Positions 8,719 to 16,157 are shown, counted from the stretch's first letter. The stretch: DNA of 64,000 bases from Flavobacterium piscis (GCF_001686925.1 NZ_LVEN01000046.1:62001-126000); one strand, 5' to 3'. The notes: a model not told the origin generated them from the letters alone. A program made the numbers and translations.

Positions 8719-8845
8719 TGTAGGAGATGGCACTGGTTAACCCTAACCAATTAAAATCAACTCAGTGGCCAATTTTCCTAAAGAATCCCAACACCAATCA
8801 TCAATGTGGGGAAATTGCTCAATGTTCCACGATCGAGCGCCTACA
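8719..8845. repeat. 127-bp inverted-end element or remnant
   Basis: In the 358-bp gap between peptide genes (8554-8911), this block is visibly richer in G+C than its surroundings. It is bounded by TGTAGG and CCTACA; with the flanks the ends read AATTT(CT)GTAGG and CCTACAAATT. The minus strand has an open frame without a start codon (contains EQFPHIDDWCWDSLGK). It looks like a small non-autonomous mobile element or a transposon remnant. Confidence 0.4.
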
Positions 8846-8911
8846 AATTAAAAAAAACATGACTAAATTCTAAAAAAGGCTATACTGTATTTCTATTAAA
8901 ACGATTAAAAA

Positions 8912-9103
8912 TTAGCAACAAAGGCGACTTGTTTCACATATGCCTGAAGATGTATTTACAGGACAAGTTCCGCCTGCCGGTATTAAAACACAACCAGCCT
9001 CAATAGCATAAATCCAGCATTCCGGAATTCCGCCTGATATATTTTTTTGCTCCACTTTTGTTATTCTTTGAGCATTTTCTAAATTCAAAATTTTTTTTAA
9101 CAT
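8912..9103 (-). CDS. Double-glycine peptide, 6 Cys (63 aa)
   Basis: Leader of 25 residues (MLKKILNLENAQRI then TKVEQKNISGG) and a 38-residue core with six cysteines, ending in a CC pair (SRLCC). The leader matches its neighbours at MLKxIL, xEQKxI and GG. It is the last gene of a five-peptide series on the minus strand, followed by a strong terminator at 8645-8679. It is probably cut after GG by the C39 exporter, and the even cysteine number suits disulfide formation by the VKOR fusion upstream. No modification enzyme is seen nearby. Confidence 0.85.
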   Translation of the reverse strand: MLKKILNLENAQRITKVEQKNISGGIPECWIYAIEAGCVLIPAGGTCPVNTSSGICETSRLCC

Positions 9104-9161
9104 CTTTATGAGATATCATTCATTTATTCAGTCAAATAATATTATCAATAAGTTCCTCTTA

Positions 9162-9374
9162 TTAACACGGAGCCATTAATATAGAACATTGATTATTTCC
9201 TATATATGCTGGTCTTAAGTTACGCGGATACGCTAAACATTGTGCTTGTGTAGCATAAAACACCACAAATTCTCCACACTCACCATCCGGCGGAACACTT
9301 CCTCCTGTAATACTTTTTTGCTCACTTGCGCTTAATACTTCTGCTCCTTTTATTTTTAAGATATTTTCTAACAT
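9162..9374 (-). CDS. Double-glycine peptide, 4 Cys (70 aa)
   Basis: Leader MLENILKIKGAEVLS plus ASEQKSITGG (25 residues), then a 45-residue core with four cysteines, one at the C-terminal residue (MAPC). The core is rather hydrophobic in its middle (FVVFYATQAQCLAYP). The C39-type leader is the best conserved part, whereas the core shares nothing obvious with its neighbours beyond cysteines. Spacing to the next peptide gene is 58 bp with no terminator, so it is probably cotranscribed. Confidence 0.85.
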   Translation of the reverse strand: MLENILKIKGAEVLSASEQKSITGGSVPPDGECGEFVVFYATQAQCLAYPRNLRPAYIGNNQCSILMAPC

Positions 9375-9410
9375 AATATTTTAATTTAGGGTGTTATAAA
9401 AACTAGTGAT

Positions 9411-9620
9411 TTATTCAAATGGAAACTTACAATTACCTGTACTTCCTTCACTTAAGCCCGGAATTGATCCATCTGGACAATAAGTAAAACAGGACGCACT
9501 GCCAGTACTGCAAAAACAGTGACAAGTAGATGATTTTATAGGCTGTCCTCCTTGTATAACTTTTTGCTCATCTGTACTTAACAGCTGGGCACCTTCGAGG
9601 TTTAAAATGTTTTTTATCAT
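9411..9620 (-). CDS. Double-glycine peptide, 6 Cys (69 aa)
   Basis: Leader MIKNILNLEGAQLLS plus TDEQKVIQGG (25 residues). The 44-residue core has six cysteines, five clustered in STCHCFCSTGSASCFTYCPD and one near the end. The compact Cys-Ser-Gly-rich segment suggests a tightly cross-linked peptide. The gene lies 36 bp from the next one downstream, in the same five-gene series. Whether the product is a bacteriocin, a toxin or a signal cannot be told from the sequence. Confidence 0.85.
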   Translation of the reverse strand: MIKNILNLEGAQLLSTDEQKVIQGGQPIKSSTCHCFCSTGSASCFTYCPDGSIPGLSEGSTGNCKFPFE

Positions 9621-9685
9621 AACTCTGTTTTTTGTTTTTTGTTACTAATTACAATCAACTTCATTCTATTCTGATTATGCTGTAA

Positions 9686-9865
9686 TTAGCAAGATTTTGT
9701 TCCGTTTGGTACGCAGGCCCAGTAATAAGGCACGGTTCCAAATTCGTTGCATCTTTTCGCAAAAGAACCTTCGTTACAAACCGGAGCATTGCCTCCAGCT
9801 ATTACTTTTTGCTCATTTTCGCTTAATTCTACTGCGCCTTCAAGGCTTAAAATATTTTTTAACAT
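9686..9865 (-). CDS. Double-glycine peptide, 4 Cys (59 aa)
   Basis: A short gene that a 60-codon cut-off misses. From the ATG at 9865 it encodes 59 aa: leader MLKNILSLEGAVELS plus ENEQKVIAGG (25 residues), then a 34-residue core NAPVCNEGSFAKRCNEF continuing to a C-terminal SC. There are four cysteines and an aromatic YYWAC motif. Leader identity with the 69-aa neighbour (MxKNILxLEGA, EQKVI, GG) makes it certain that this is a real family member. Confidence 0.85.
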   Translation of the reverse strand: MLKNILSLEGAVELSENEQKVIAGGNAPVCNEGSFAKRCNEFGTVPYYWACVPNGTKSC

Positions 9866-9889
9866 AATATAGGTTTTAGCGTTTTAGAA

Positions 9890-10030
9890 TTAATCAGGAA
9901 CTTTATCCCAACATTTATTACCATAATAAACCTGATTTGGAGGACAAGGGCCACTTCCTCCTTCAATTTTCTTTTTTTCGTCTGTTGTTAATTTTTTTGT
10001 TCCTTCTTGATTTAAAATTTTTTCTAACAT
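9890..10030 (-). CDS. Double-glycine peptide, 2 Cys (46 aa)
   Basis: The shortest member, also below usual gene-calling limits. The leader is MLEKILNQEGTKKLT plus TDEKKKIEGG (25 residues). The 21-residue core SGPCPPNQVYYGNKCWDKVP plus Asp has two cysteines flanking an aromatic YYGN stretch. YGN recalls the YGNG box of class IIa bacteriocins, but it is too short to count as evidence. It is the first peptide gene after the VKOR fusion and has the conserved element 10057-10094 directly upstream. Confidence 0.8.
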   Translation of the reverse strand: MLEKILNQEGTKKLTTDEKKKIEGGSGPCPPNQVYYGNKCWDKVPD

Positions 10031-10056
10031 AATGCACGGGTTTATTGGTGAGTTAT

Positions 10057-10094
10057 ACTTCAATCATTAAAGACATTTGAAGCTTATGTCTATT
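10057..10094 (-). promoter_or_regulatory. Conserved palindromic element, copy A
   Basis: A 38-bp partner of 8577-8615. The stem is AGACAT/ATGTCT around a 9-nt loop TTGAAGCTT. It is placed 27 bp upstream of the 46-aa peptide gene and after the VKOR fusion stop. Confidence 0.65.
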
Positions 10095-10120
10095 GTATAT
10101 AAGATTATATTTTAGAACTA

Positions 10121-11683
10121 TTAGGCTATTTTTTCAAAAACCTCACTAGTAGTAGTCTCCTCAACAAAATCATTTAAGAAATATTTCAATTCGCTTAATT
10201 CATATTCACTTGGAAATACTTTATCATTGACAATTTTAACCGGTGTATAATTAAAATTATTTTTAGAACACCATTCGTATTGTTTTTGTATTTCCTGATT
10301 TATCATGATGCTAACAGTATCAACATGCCATTTTTTTAACCATTTTTTCAGGCCCATTTTTTTTATATGCCAATCAGATATTGCTTCAACGGTTTTTCCG
10401 GGAGTAGCTCTGTTGATGGCCAAAAGTCTTTCTACAACTGGCTTATACGGATTTTCGGCATTTTCAGGATTAATATTGAATAGTACATTCAGGAATATCT
10501 TATCCGGAAATCTCAATACTAAATCAAATGCCTCCTGAAATGTTTTATGACAATGTCCGCAGCTTGGGCTTATAATGATAGAAAGTTTGACAGCTGCATT
10601 TCGGTTTCCAAAATTCAATCCTCTTAAATCTTCTAAACCATTTGGATAAGGCACTTTTTTTGACAAAAAATTTAATAAAGAGTAATTTCTTTTGAATTTT
10701 TTCATCTCTTTCAGTGAATTTTCATTCTCCAGAACATTTTTTACCATTGTTTTTAAAACAGACCAAATTGGGATAAGAAGGACAACAGAAAATACAAAAG
10801 GAAAAATTTCCTGAAAACTAAAACTTAACGTAAACAAATCTGATGCAAACCATATCGCACTTTGCACAAATATTAAGGCCGAAACAGCCAGGCACATTAC
10901 ACACCATTTTTGAATCTCAAACTTTTGAATCCAAATGGAGGAAACAATTACCGGAATGGCCAATAAACTTAAAAAACCAATAAAAATTGCCGATGAAAGC
11001 GGCTGTATTAAAATAGCGATTAAACTAGCCCCAAAGAAAATAAGAGGCAAATCTGAAAAACCAATCCATTTATTATTTCCTTCTTTACTATTGATAACAG
11101 AATTACAGGAAGAATTTGAACTAAGGTTACAAAATTTTGAAATGATACTGTTTTTAAAACCTAATTTTTCCTGAACTATAAAAATACTTACTATCAACCC
11201 CAAAACTGATGTTGCTAAAAATATAATGCTAAACAGCGTATAGTTATTATAAAAAAAAGATAATCCAACTACAAGCAAAAGCGGTAAAGTAAATTTTAAC
11301 CAACTGAATTCTACTTTTAAATTTTCTCTGGCAACAACATTATTTGGTTCTATTGCAACGATTACTCCATTCCAGTCTAAAAGGAAATTCTCGTAAGACA
11401 TTTTTAAGCTTCCTTTTTTTAAAGTATTAATACGAACGAAGTTTTTAGCTTTTTCGACTAATATAATTTCTTCCTTAAAGTAGGCCAAAAAATTAGATGG
11501 TAAATCAACAATTTGTTCTTTCGAAACTCTTACTGCAGCATTCTCTACAGATAGCAAATCCAGAGAATCTGTTATGGCAAATAAACTAGGGTAATTGGGA
11601 TGAGAAAGAAACAAATCCTTAAACTCATTTTTAATTTCTGAGTACCTGTTTATTTGTAGAAATTTTTGGACAAGTTTTAACAT
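10121..11683 (-). CDS. C39-like/VKOR/thioredoxin fusion
   Basis: A 520-aa three-part protein (from the ATG at 11683; the frame can extend to a TTG at 11719). Residues 1-120 resemble a C39 domain without catalytic Cys (HPNYPSLFAITDSLDLLSV). Residues 125-320 are membrane segments of a VKOR quinone-linked oxidase with loop cysteines 185 and 193 and active site WCVMC (261/264). Residues 360-520 are a thioredoxin/DsbA-like domain with PSCGHC (375/378). It should make disulfides outside the cytoplasm, the thioredoxin part passing electrons to VKOR and quinone. Placement before six even-cysteine peptides suggests it oxidises them. Confidence 0.88.
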   Translation of the reverse strand: MLKLVQKFLQINRYSEIKNEFKDLFLSHPNYPSLFAITDSLDLLSVENAAVRVSKEQIVDLPSNFLAYFKEEIILVEKAKNFVRINTLKKGSLKMSYENFLLDWNGVIVAIEPNNVVARENLKVEFSWLKFTLPLLLVVGLSFFYNNYTLFSIIFLATSVLGLIVSIFIVQEKLGFKNSIISKFCNLSSNSSCNSVINSKEGNNKWIGFSDLPLIFFGASLIAILIQPLSSAIFIGFLSLLAIPVIVSSIWIQKFEIQKWCVMCLAVSALIFVQSAIWFASDLFTLSFSFQEIFPFVFSVVLLIPIWSVLKTMVKNVLENENSLKEMKKFKRNYSLLNFLSKKVPYPNGLEDLRGLNFGNRNAAVKLSIIISPSCGHCHKTFQEAFDLVLRFPDKIFLNVLFNINPENAENPYKPVVERLLAINRATPGKTVEAISDWHIKKMGLKKWLKKWHVDTVSIMINQEIQKQYEWCSKNNFNYTPVKIVNDKVFPSEYELSELKYFLNDFVEETTTSEVFEKIA

Positions 11684-11804
11684 TTCTTTTGAGTCTTTAA
11701 AATCATAATTACAATACAAATATTGCTGTTTTTATTCGAAAAAAAACTTCATGAACACACATTTTATCAATTATACTACATACAATTTATAAATTATAGC
11801 AGGC

Positions 11805-11819
11805 TGAATGAATCATTCA
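11805..11819. promoter_or_regulatory. Palindrome between VKOR fusion and peptide array
   Basis: TGAATGA-A-TCATTCA is a perfect 7+7 palindrome in the divergent intergenic region, and a candidate regulator-binding site. No second copy was noticed in the window. Confidence 0.35.
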
Positions 11820-11887
11820 AATAATTGAACAACAGACACTTATATCAATTATATTTCGCATAAAAGCTTCAAAACACGAATCTCGAT

Positions 11888-11933
11888 TAAGGGTTTTCCT
11901 TTTTGTCTAGTTTTGATAAATCATAAACCCTAA
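11888..11933 (+). promoter_or_regulatory. Promoter of the IDPSKGDGKG peptide array
   Basis: TAGTTTTG at 11908-11915 fits the -7 consensus, with the first peptide ATG 30 bp on. It is flanked by an inverted repeat (TAAGGGTTT at 11888 and AAACCCTAA at 11925, one mismatch), a possible operator or 5' hairpin. Confidence 0.5.
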
Positions 11934-11944
11934 TACTCAAACAC

Positions 11945-12073
11945 ATGACAAATCAAGGATTAAAATTGACAGATTTTCAAACAGAAAAAATAGCTAAAAA
12001 CCAACAAAAAACGATTCAGGGAGGTGATGATTTTATTGATCCATCTAAAGGGGACGGAAAAGGAAGTATGTAA
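11945..12073 (+). CDS. Cys-free double-glycine peptide 1 (42 aa)
   Basis: First of four tandem paralogues. The leader is 27 residues (MTNQGLKLTDFQTEKIA then KNQQKTIQGG) and the predicted released core is 15 residues, DDFIDPSKGDGKGSM. No cysteine is present. It shares the invariant IDPSKGDGKG with the other three. The small, charged, cysteine-free core looks more like a signalling peptide than a pore-forming bacteriocin, but this is inference. Export by the C39 transporter at 5896-8088 is likely from the GG motif. Confidence 0.85.
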   Translation: MTNQGLKLTDFQTEKIAKNQQKTIQGGDDFIDPSKGDGKGSM

Positions 12074-12214
12074 TTGTGAAATGCATTTTCAATATTAAGA
12101 TCGCACAAAACATATTGCTTTTTCTTACAAAAAATAATCTGGAAATTTATTAAAAATAACAAACAAAGCTGCTCTGATTTTAAGAGCGACTTTATATAAA
12201 TCATTAAAGAAAAA

Positions 12215-12385
12215 ATGGCAAATCAAAAATTAAATATCAGCAATTTCGAATCTGAAAAATTATCTAAAAAACAACAAAAAACAGTTTCAGGAGGAGATGA
12301 AGCAATTGATCCATCAAAAGGAGACGGAAAAGGAAATACAGTAGGAAGTACAGTACCCGTTCCCAATCAAAACCCAATACCATAA
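12215..12385 (+). CDS. Cys-free double-glycine peptide 2 (56 aa)
   Basis: Second and longest paralogue. The leader is MANQKLNISNFESEKLS plus KKQQKTVSGG. The 29-residue core begins DEAIDPSKGDGKGNTVGS and continues with a Pro/Asn/Gln-rich tail (TVPVPNQNPIP). The conserved part of the core ends at NTV; the tails differ in every copy. An imperfect hairpin (AAAGCTGCTCT and AGAGCGACTTT, about 12167-12195) lies between copies 1 and 2, possibly an attenuator or processing site. Confidence 0.85.
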   Translation: MANQKLNISNFESEKLSKKQQKTVSGGDEAIDPSKGDGKGNTVGSTVPVPNQNPIP

Positions 12386-12448
12386 TCTAAGATTAGAATA
12401 CAACCTTAACTTATAAATCAACAACTTAACTCAAAAAAAAGCATAAAA

Positions 12449-12613
12449 ATGATTAATAAAAAATTAAATATCAGCGATTTTCAAACAGAAAAATTATCTA
12501 AAAGCCAACAAAAAACAGTTTCAGGAGGTGATGATCCAATTGATCCATCAAAAGGAGACGGAAAAGGAAATACGGTAGCAAGCACTAACAGAACTCAAAA
12601 TCCGAAACCGTGA
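12449..12613 (+). CDS. Cys-free double-glycine peptide 3 (54 aa)
   Basis: Third paralogue. The leader is MINKKLNISDFQTEKLS plus KSQQKTVSGG. The 27-residue core starts DDPIDPSKGDGKGNTVAS and ends in a basic tail TNRTQNPKP. The spacer after copy 2 is 63 bp without a clear terminator, so the array is probably one transcript. Leader and first part of the core are nearly the same as copy 2 at the nucleotide level, which points to recent tandem duplication. Confidence 0.85.
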   Translation: MINKKLNISDFQTEKLSKSQQKTVSGGDDPIDPSKGDGKGNTVASTNRTQNPKP

Positions 12614-12686
12614 TTTAGAATTCCTGATATAAGACAATTCAAAAAAAAATTAAACTTTTACATCCATAATTTAATCCTTAAAGAAA

Positions 12687-12821
12687 ATGGCAAATCAAAA
12701 ATTAAACATCAGTGATTTTGAAATTTTAATGTTATCTAAAAAACAACAAAAAACCATTTCGGGAGGTGAGGATCCAATTGACCCTTCAAAAGGAGATGGA
12801 AAAGGAAATACAGTCCTGTAA
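12687..12821 (+). CDS. Cys-free double-glycine peptide 4 (44 aa)
   Basis: Fourth paralogue. The leader is MANQKLNISDFEILMLS plus KKQQKTISGG; the FEILM stretch departs from the FxxEK of the others. The core is 17 residues: EDPIDPSKGDGKGNTVL. The gene faces the 3' end of the TPR/AraC-type regulator, with 143 bp between. No hairpin terminator was found after it, only an A-rich run. Confidence 0.83.
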   Translation: MANQKLNISDFEILMLSKKQQKTISGGEDPIDPSKGDGKGNTVL

Positions 12822-12964
12822 ATATTTTTGAGAGTTAGAATTTACACTTTTGATTAAAGATTAAAAAAAAAAAAACGCCTTTTCTACATTCATAATAGTT
12901 TTCTAAGAATGCAAAAACAAATATCATAGAAGGAAAGAATCAAAAAATAGTATTCTGTGATGTA

Positions 12965-14722
12965 TTAAATATTATTCGCAAACTGAGCTGGAGACACTCC
13001 AGTTCTTTTGCGAAAAGATTTAGCAAATGAAACTGCATTTTTAAACCCAACACTTTCTGCGATGGCCTGAGTCGAATATTTACGATACATATGATTGGTG
13101 ATCATTTCGTTGATTACATAATTAATCTTAAGCTCGTTTGAATATTCTCCAAAAGATTTACCAAATCGTTTATTTACCACATAAGATAAATAGGTGGTAT
13201 TTGTTTTTATTTTTTTTGCTACGTAAGGCAACGTAAAATCAGCATTCAGGTATTCGAGTTTGTTTTCGAGCGCGAGTAATTTTTCGACTATTTTGTTTTC
13301 TTTGGCTTCATCGATACTTAAATTAGCATTTTCTTTCTTAAGTAAAACCTCTTCCTGCTCAAAAACTTCTTCTGTTATTTCTTCTTCTTGTTCAGGATAA
13401 TGTGCTTTCTTTTCTAAATTAGCTTTGAATTCCTCGATCAGGTCATTCATTTTTTTATGAGCCTTGTTTTTGTCCCTGATGTTTTTAATCAATAAAAAAA
13501 CAATTGAAACAAATAAAATGACATAAAAAACTTTCAATGCTTTATTGATAAAAACATCGTATTTATATTTTTCCTGAATAGTCACCATTTCATTAGTCAA
13601 ATCTCCAACCCCCAGCTTATAATTTACTTCCAGGATTTCTTCATTTAATTTTGACTCCGATTTTTCGTAATTATCCAAATAAATTTTAGAATGTTTATAC
13701 GCAAGTTCAGGCTCTTTTAGAATGTTATAAATTTTTGCCTGATAATAATTTGATTTCAGATAATCTACCTGATTGGTTTTAGTACTCGCCGCTATCGAAT
13801 CTGATTTTTTAAAAAAAACCAACGCCTTATCGTATTTTTTTGTGGTGAAATAAAGATCTCCTAAATTATAATTTGCTGTACATAGTATCTCTGGCATATT
13901 ATTTTGATGAGCTAAAAAAACGATGTCATAATATGTTTTTTCAGCGTTTGCATAATTTTTTTGCCAGCTGTAAATGTTACCTAAACTTAATTTGGCTACA
14001 ATTTTATTATCGGGAAAATTTTGAGAATAACTAATTGTCTTTTTATAAAAATATTCGGCAGAATCCAGTAAAGTCTTTTTCTTGACATCTTTCATATAAA
14101 AAACTTCATACGAACCGGCCAAAATCAGATTGATATTGCTTTTATTATTTAAATATTGCTCTTTGGTATAGACTCTTTCATTTTTATCAACAAAATCATT
14201 AAGCTGTCTTAAGTCCTTAATAGCCAATAAGTAATTCCCCACGGCTACATTGATGGAGGCGATATTGTTTTTAAATTTTACAATTTGAATAATATCTCCA
14301 ATCTCTATAGAAAGCTTAATACCTTGCTGATAACTTTCTATCGCTCCGCTAAAATTTCCTCTTTTCCATTCTGATAAACCCTGATAATTGTATAAAATAG
14401 ATCTCAATTGTTTTTTATCCCGTGTCTCCGGCATTTTATCGAGGTAGCTTAATGCAAGCTTATATTTTTGTTTGGATTGGGCTGAATTTCCTTTTAACTG
14501 AACTAAATATGACAATGCTCCATTTGCAAAAGCCAGGTGTTTATTGTTGTTAGATTTTACCATTTGATTGGCAAACACAATGGCACTATCTACATTGGCA
14601 TTTGCAGTTAGCCTAATTTTATCTTGCAATAATAAGTACTCTTGTTCTGTTAAAGCATTTTTCTGTTGCGAAACTGCCGTATTCAGAACAAAAAAAAGTA
14701 AAAAAGAGATGATCAGCCTCAT
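12965..14722 (-). CDS. Membrane TPR/AraC-type regulator
   Basis: A 585-aa one-component sensor-regulator. From the ATG at 14722 it has a signal peptide (MRLIISFLLFFVLNTAVSQ), a periplasmic TPR region to about residue 390, one transmembrane helix (about 397-413), a charged linker (EEEITEEVFEQEE), and a C-terminal AraC-type double helix-turn-helix (about 490-585, with ESVGFKNAVSFAKSFRKRTGVSPAQF). Such proteins in Bacteroidota sense something outside and act on DNA from the membrane. Convergent to the peptide array, it may respond to one of these exported peptides; that is inference. The longer TTG frame (14767) is rejected since it displaces the signal peptide. Confidence 0.87.
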   Translation of the reverse strand: MRLIISFLLFFVLNTAVSQQKNALTEQEYLLLQDKIRLTANANVDSAIVFANQMVKSNNNKHLAFANGALSYLVQLKGNSAQSKQKYKLALSYLDKMPETRDKKQLRSILYNYQGLSEWKRGNFSGAIESYQQGIKLSIEIGDIIQIVKFKNNIASINVAVGNYLLAIKDLRQLNDFVDKNERVYTKEQYLNNKSNINLILAGSYEVFYMKDVKKKTLLDSAEYFYKKTISYSQNFPDNKIVAKLSLGNIYSWQKNYANAEKTYYDIVFLAHQNNMPEILCTANYNLGDLYFTTKKYDKALVFFKKSDSIAASTKTNQVDYLKSNYYQAKIYNILKEPELAYKHSKIYLDNYEKSESKLNEEILEVNYKLGVGDLTNEMVTIQEKYKYDVFINKALKVFYVILFVSIVFLLIKNIRDKNKAHKKMNDLIEEFKANLEKKAHYPEQEEEITEEVFEQEEVLLKKENANLSIDEAKENKIVEKLLALENKLEYLNADFTLPYVAKKIKTNTTYLSYVVNKRFGKSFGEYSNELKINYVINEMITNHMYRKYSTQAIAESVGFKNAVSFAKSFRKRTGVSPAQFANNI

Positions 14723-14841
14723 TAAATTTGTTTTTTGGAATCTCAAAAATAGCTTATAAATTTTCAATAAACTAAAATAAATTAAGGTTTATACTATTTT
14801 TCTTCTTTATGCGTTGAAAAAATATAACAATTTAACCTAGT

Positions 14842-14869
14842 TTTGTTATATTTTTATTACGTAAATTTG
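14842..14869 (+). promoter_or_regulatory. Promoter of the acyl-CoA dehydrogenase gene
   Basis: TTTG at 14842-14845 and TAAATTTG at 14862-14869, with a suitable spacer. The ATG is 21 bp downstream. Confidence 0.65.
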
Positions 14870-14890
14870 TTTTTGTAAAAACTATCACAA

Positions 14891-16069
14891 ATGAAACCAG
14901 ATTTATTTCAAGCTCCCGATTATTATAACCTAGACGATTTGCTAACAGACGAACACAAACTAGTTCGTGAATCAGCTCGTGCATGGGTAAAAAGAGAAGT
15001 TTCTCCTATTATAGAAGAATATGCTCAAAAAGCAGAATTTCCTAAACAAATTATTAAAGGACTTGGAGAAATTGGTGGTTTTGGCCCTTATATTCCCGTT
15101 GAATATGGCGGCGCAGGATTAGACCAAATTTCTTACGGTTTAATCATGCAGGAAATCGAGCGCGGCGATTCTGGCGTAAGATCGACCTCATCTGTTCAGT
15201 CTTCCTTAGTAATGTATCCTATCTGGAAATACGGAAACGAAGAACAACGTATGAAATATTTACCAAAACTGGCAACAGGAGAATTCATGGGCTGTTTTGG
15301 TTTAACAGAGCCTGATCATGGTTCTGATCCGGGAAGCATGATTACCAATTTTAAAGACAAGGGAGACCATTATCTTTTAAATGGTGCCAAAATGTGGATT
15401 TCGAACGCTCCTTTTGCAGATATTGCTGTTGTTTGGGCAAAAGATGAATCAGGAAGAATTCACGGATTGATTGTTGAGCGCGGCATGGAAGGTTTTACAA
15501 CTCCGGAAACACACAATAAATGGTCGCTTCGTGCATCATCTACCGGAGAATTGATTTTTGATAATGTAAAAGTTCCTAAAGAAAACTTATTACCCAATAA
15601 ATCCGGTCTGGGCGCACCGCTTGGCTGTTTAGATTCAGCACGATACGGAATTGCCTGGGGAGCAATTGGTGCTGCAATGGATTGTTACGATACAGCTTTA
15701 AGATATGCTAAAGAAAGAATTCAGTTTGGAAAACCAATTGGAGGAACACAATTACAGCAGAAAAAACTCGCAGAAATGATTACCGAAATCACAAAAGCAC
15801 AATTACTAACCTGGCGTTTAGGTGTTTTACGAAATGAAGGAAAAGCTACAACGGCTCAAATCTCGATGGCAAAACGTAACAATGTCGATATGGCCATTCA
15901 TATTGCCCGCGAAGCCAGACAAATGCTGGGCGGAATGGGAATTACAGGCGAATATTCGATCATGCGCCATATGATGAACCTCGAAAGTGTGATTACTTAT
16001 GAGGGAACTCACGACATACATTTACTGATTACAGGAATGGATGTAACTGGAATTCCAGCTTTTAAATAG
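14891..16069 (+). CDS. gcdH: Acyl-CoA dehydrogenase, glutaryl-CoA type
   Basis: A flavoprotein of 392 aa. The family blocks GCFGLTEPDHGSDPGSM and the C-terminal catalytic base in TYEGTHDIH (Glu371) are intact. The stretch SYGLIMQEIERGDSGVRSTSSVQSSLV is typical of glutaryl-CoA dehydrogenases, which oxidise and decarboxylate glutaryl-CoA to crotonyl-CoA in lysine and tryptophan breakdown. It has its own promoter and a terminator at 16105-16134. Another acyl-CoA substrate is possible. Confidence 0.88.
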   Translation: MKPDLFQAPDYYNLDDLLTDEHKLVRESARAWVKREVSPIIEEYAQKAEFPKQIIKGLGEIGGFGPYIPVEYGGAGLDQISYGLIMQEIERGDSGVRSTSSVQSSLVMYPIWKYGNEEQRMKYLPKLATGEFMGCFGLTEPDHGSDPGSMITNFKDKGDHYLLNGAKMWISNAPFADIAVVWAKDESGRIHGLIVERGMEGFTTPETHNKWSLRASSTGELIFDNVKVPKENLLPNKSGLGAPLGCLDSARYGIAWGAIGAAMDCYDTALRYAKERIQFGKPIGGTQLQQKKLAEMITEITKAQLLTWRLGVLRNEGKATTAQISMAKRNNVDMAIHIAREARQMLGGMGITGEYSIMRHMMNLESVITYEGTHDIHLLITGMDVTGIPAFK

Positions 16070-16104
16070 TAAACAACTATTAAAATATATACAAAAACAA
16101 TATT

Positions 16105-16134
16105 AAAAAGCTTCTTCTAACCGGGAAGCTTTTT
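16105..16134 (+). terminator. Terminator of gcdH
   Basis: Perfect 10-bp stem AAAAAGCTTC/GAAGCTTTTT with a 10-nt loop, ending in T. Confidence 0.9.
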
Positions 16135-16141
16135 ATCTTTG
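16134..16141 (+). promoter_or_regulatory. -7 box of the DUF3050 gene
   Basis: TATCTTTG directly after the gcdH terminator, 17 bp before the ATG at 16158. Confidence 0.6.
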
Positions 16142-16157
16142 ACAAAAAATTACGAAA

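Noticed and set aside
8740..8845. Minus-strand open frame containing EQFPHIDDWCWDSLGK
   Set aside because: No start codon before an in-frame stop, and it lies wholly inside the putative inserted block; treated as a remnant rather than a gene.
11858..11880. Third copy of the conserved palindromic element (CATAAAAGCTTCAAAAC)
   Set aside because: Only the loop-side half resembles 10057-10094; the AGACA/TGTCT stem is missing.
12016..12204. 62-codon minus-strand ORF across the first peptide genes
   Set aside because: It is antisense to the peptide array, where the plus-strand frames show clear paralogy; no leader or domain is visible.
11945..12821. Lanthipeptide precursor array
   Set aside because: The cores lack cysteine and no LanB/LanC or LanM gene is in the window.
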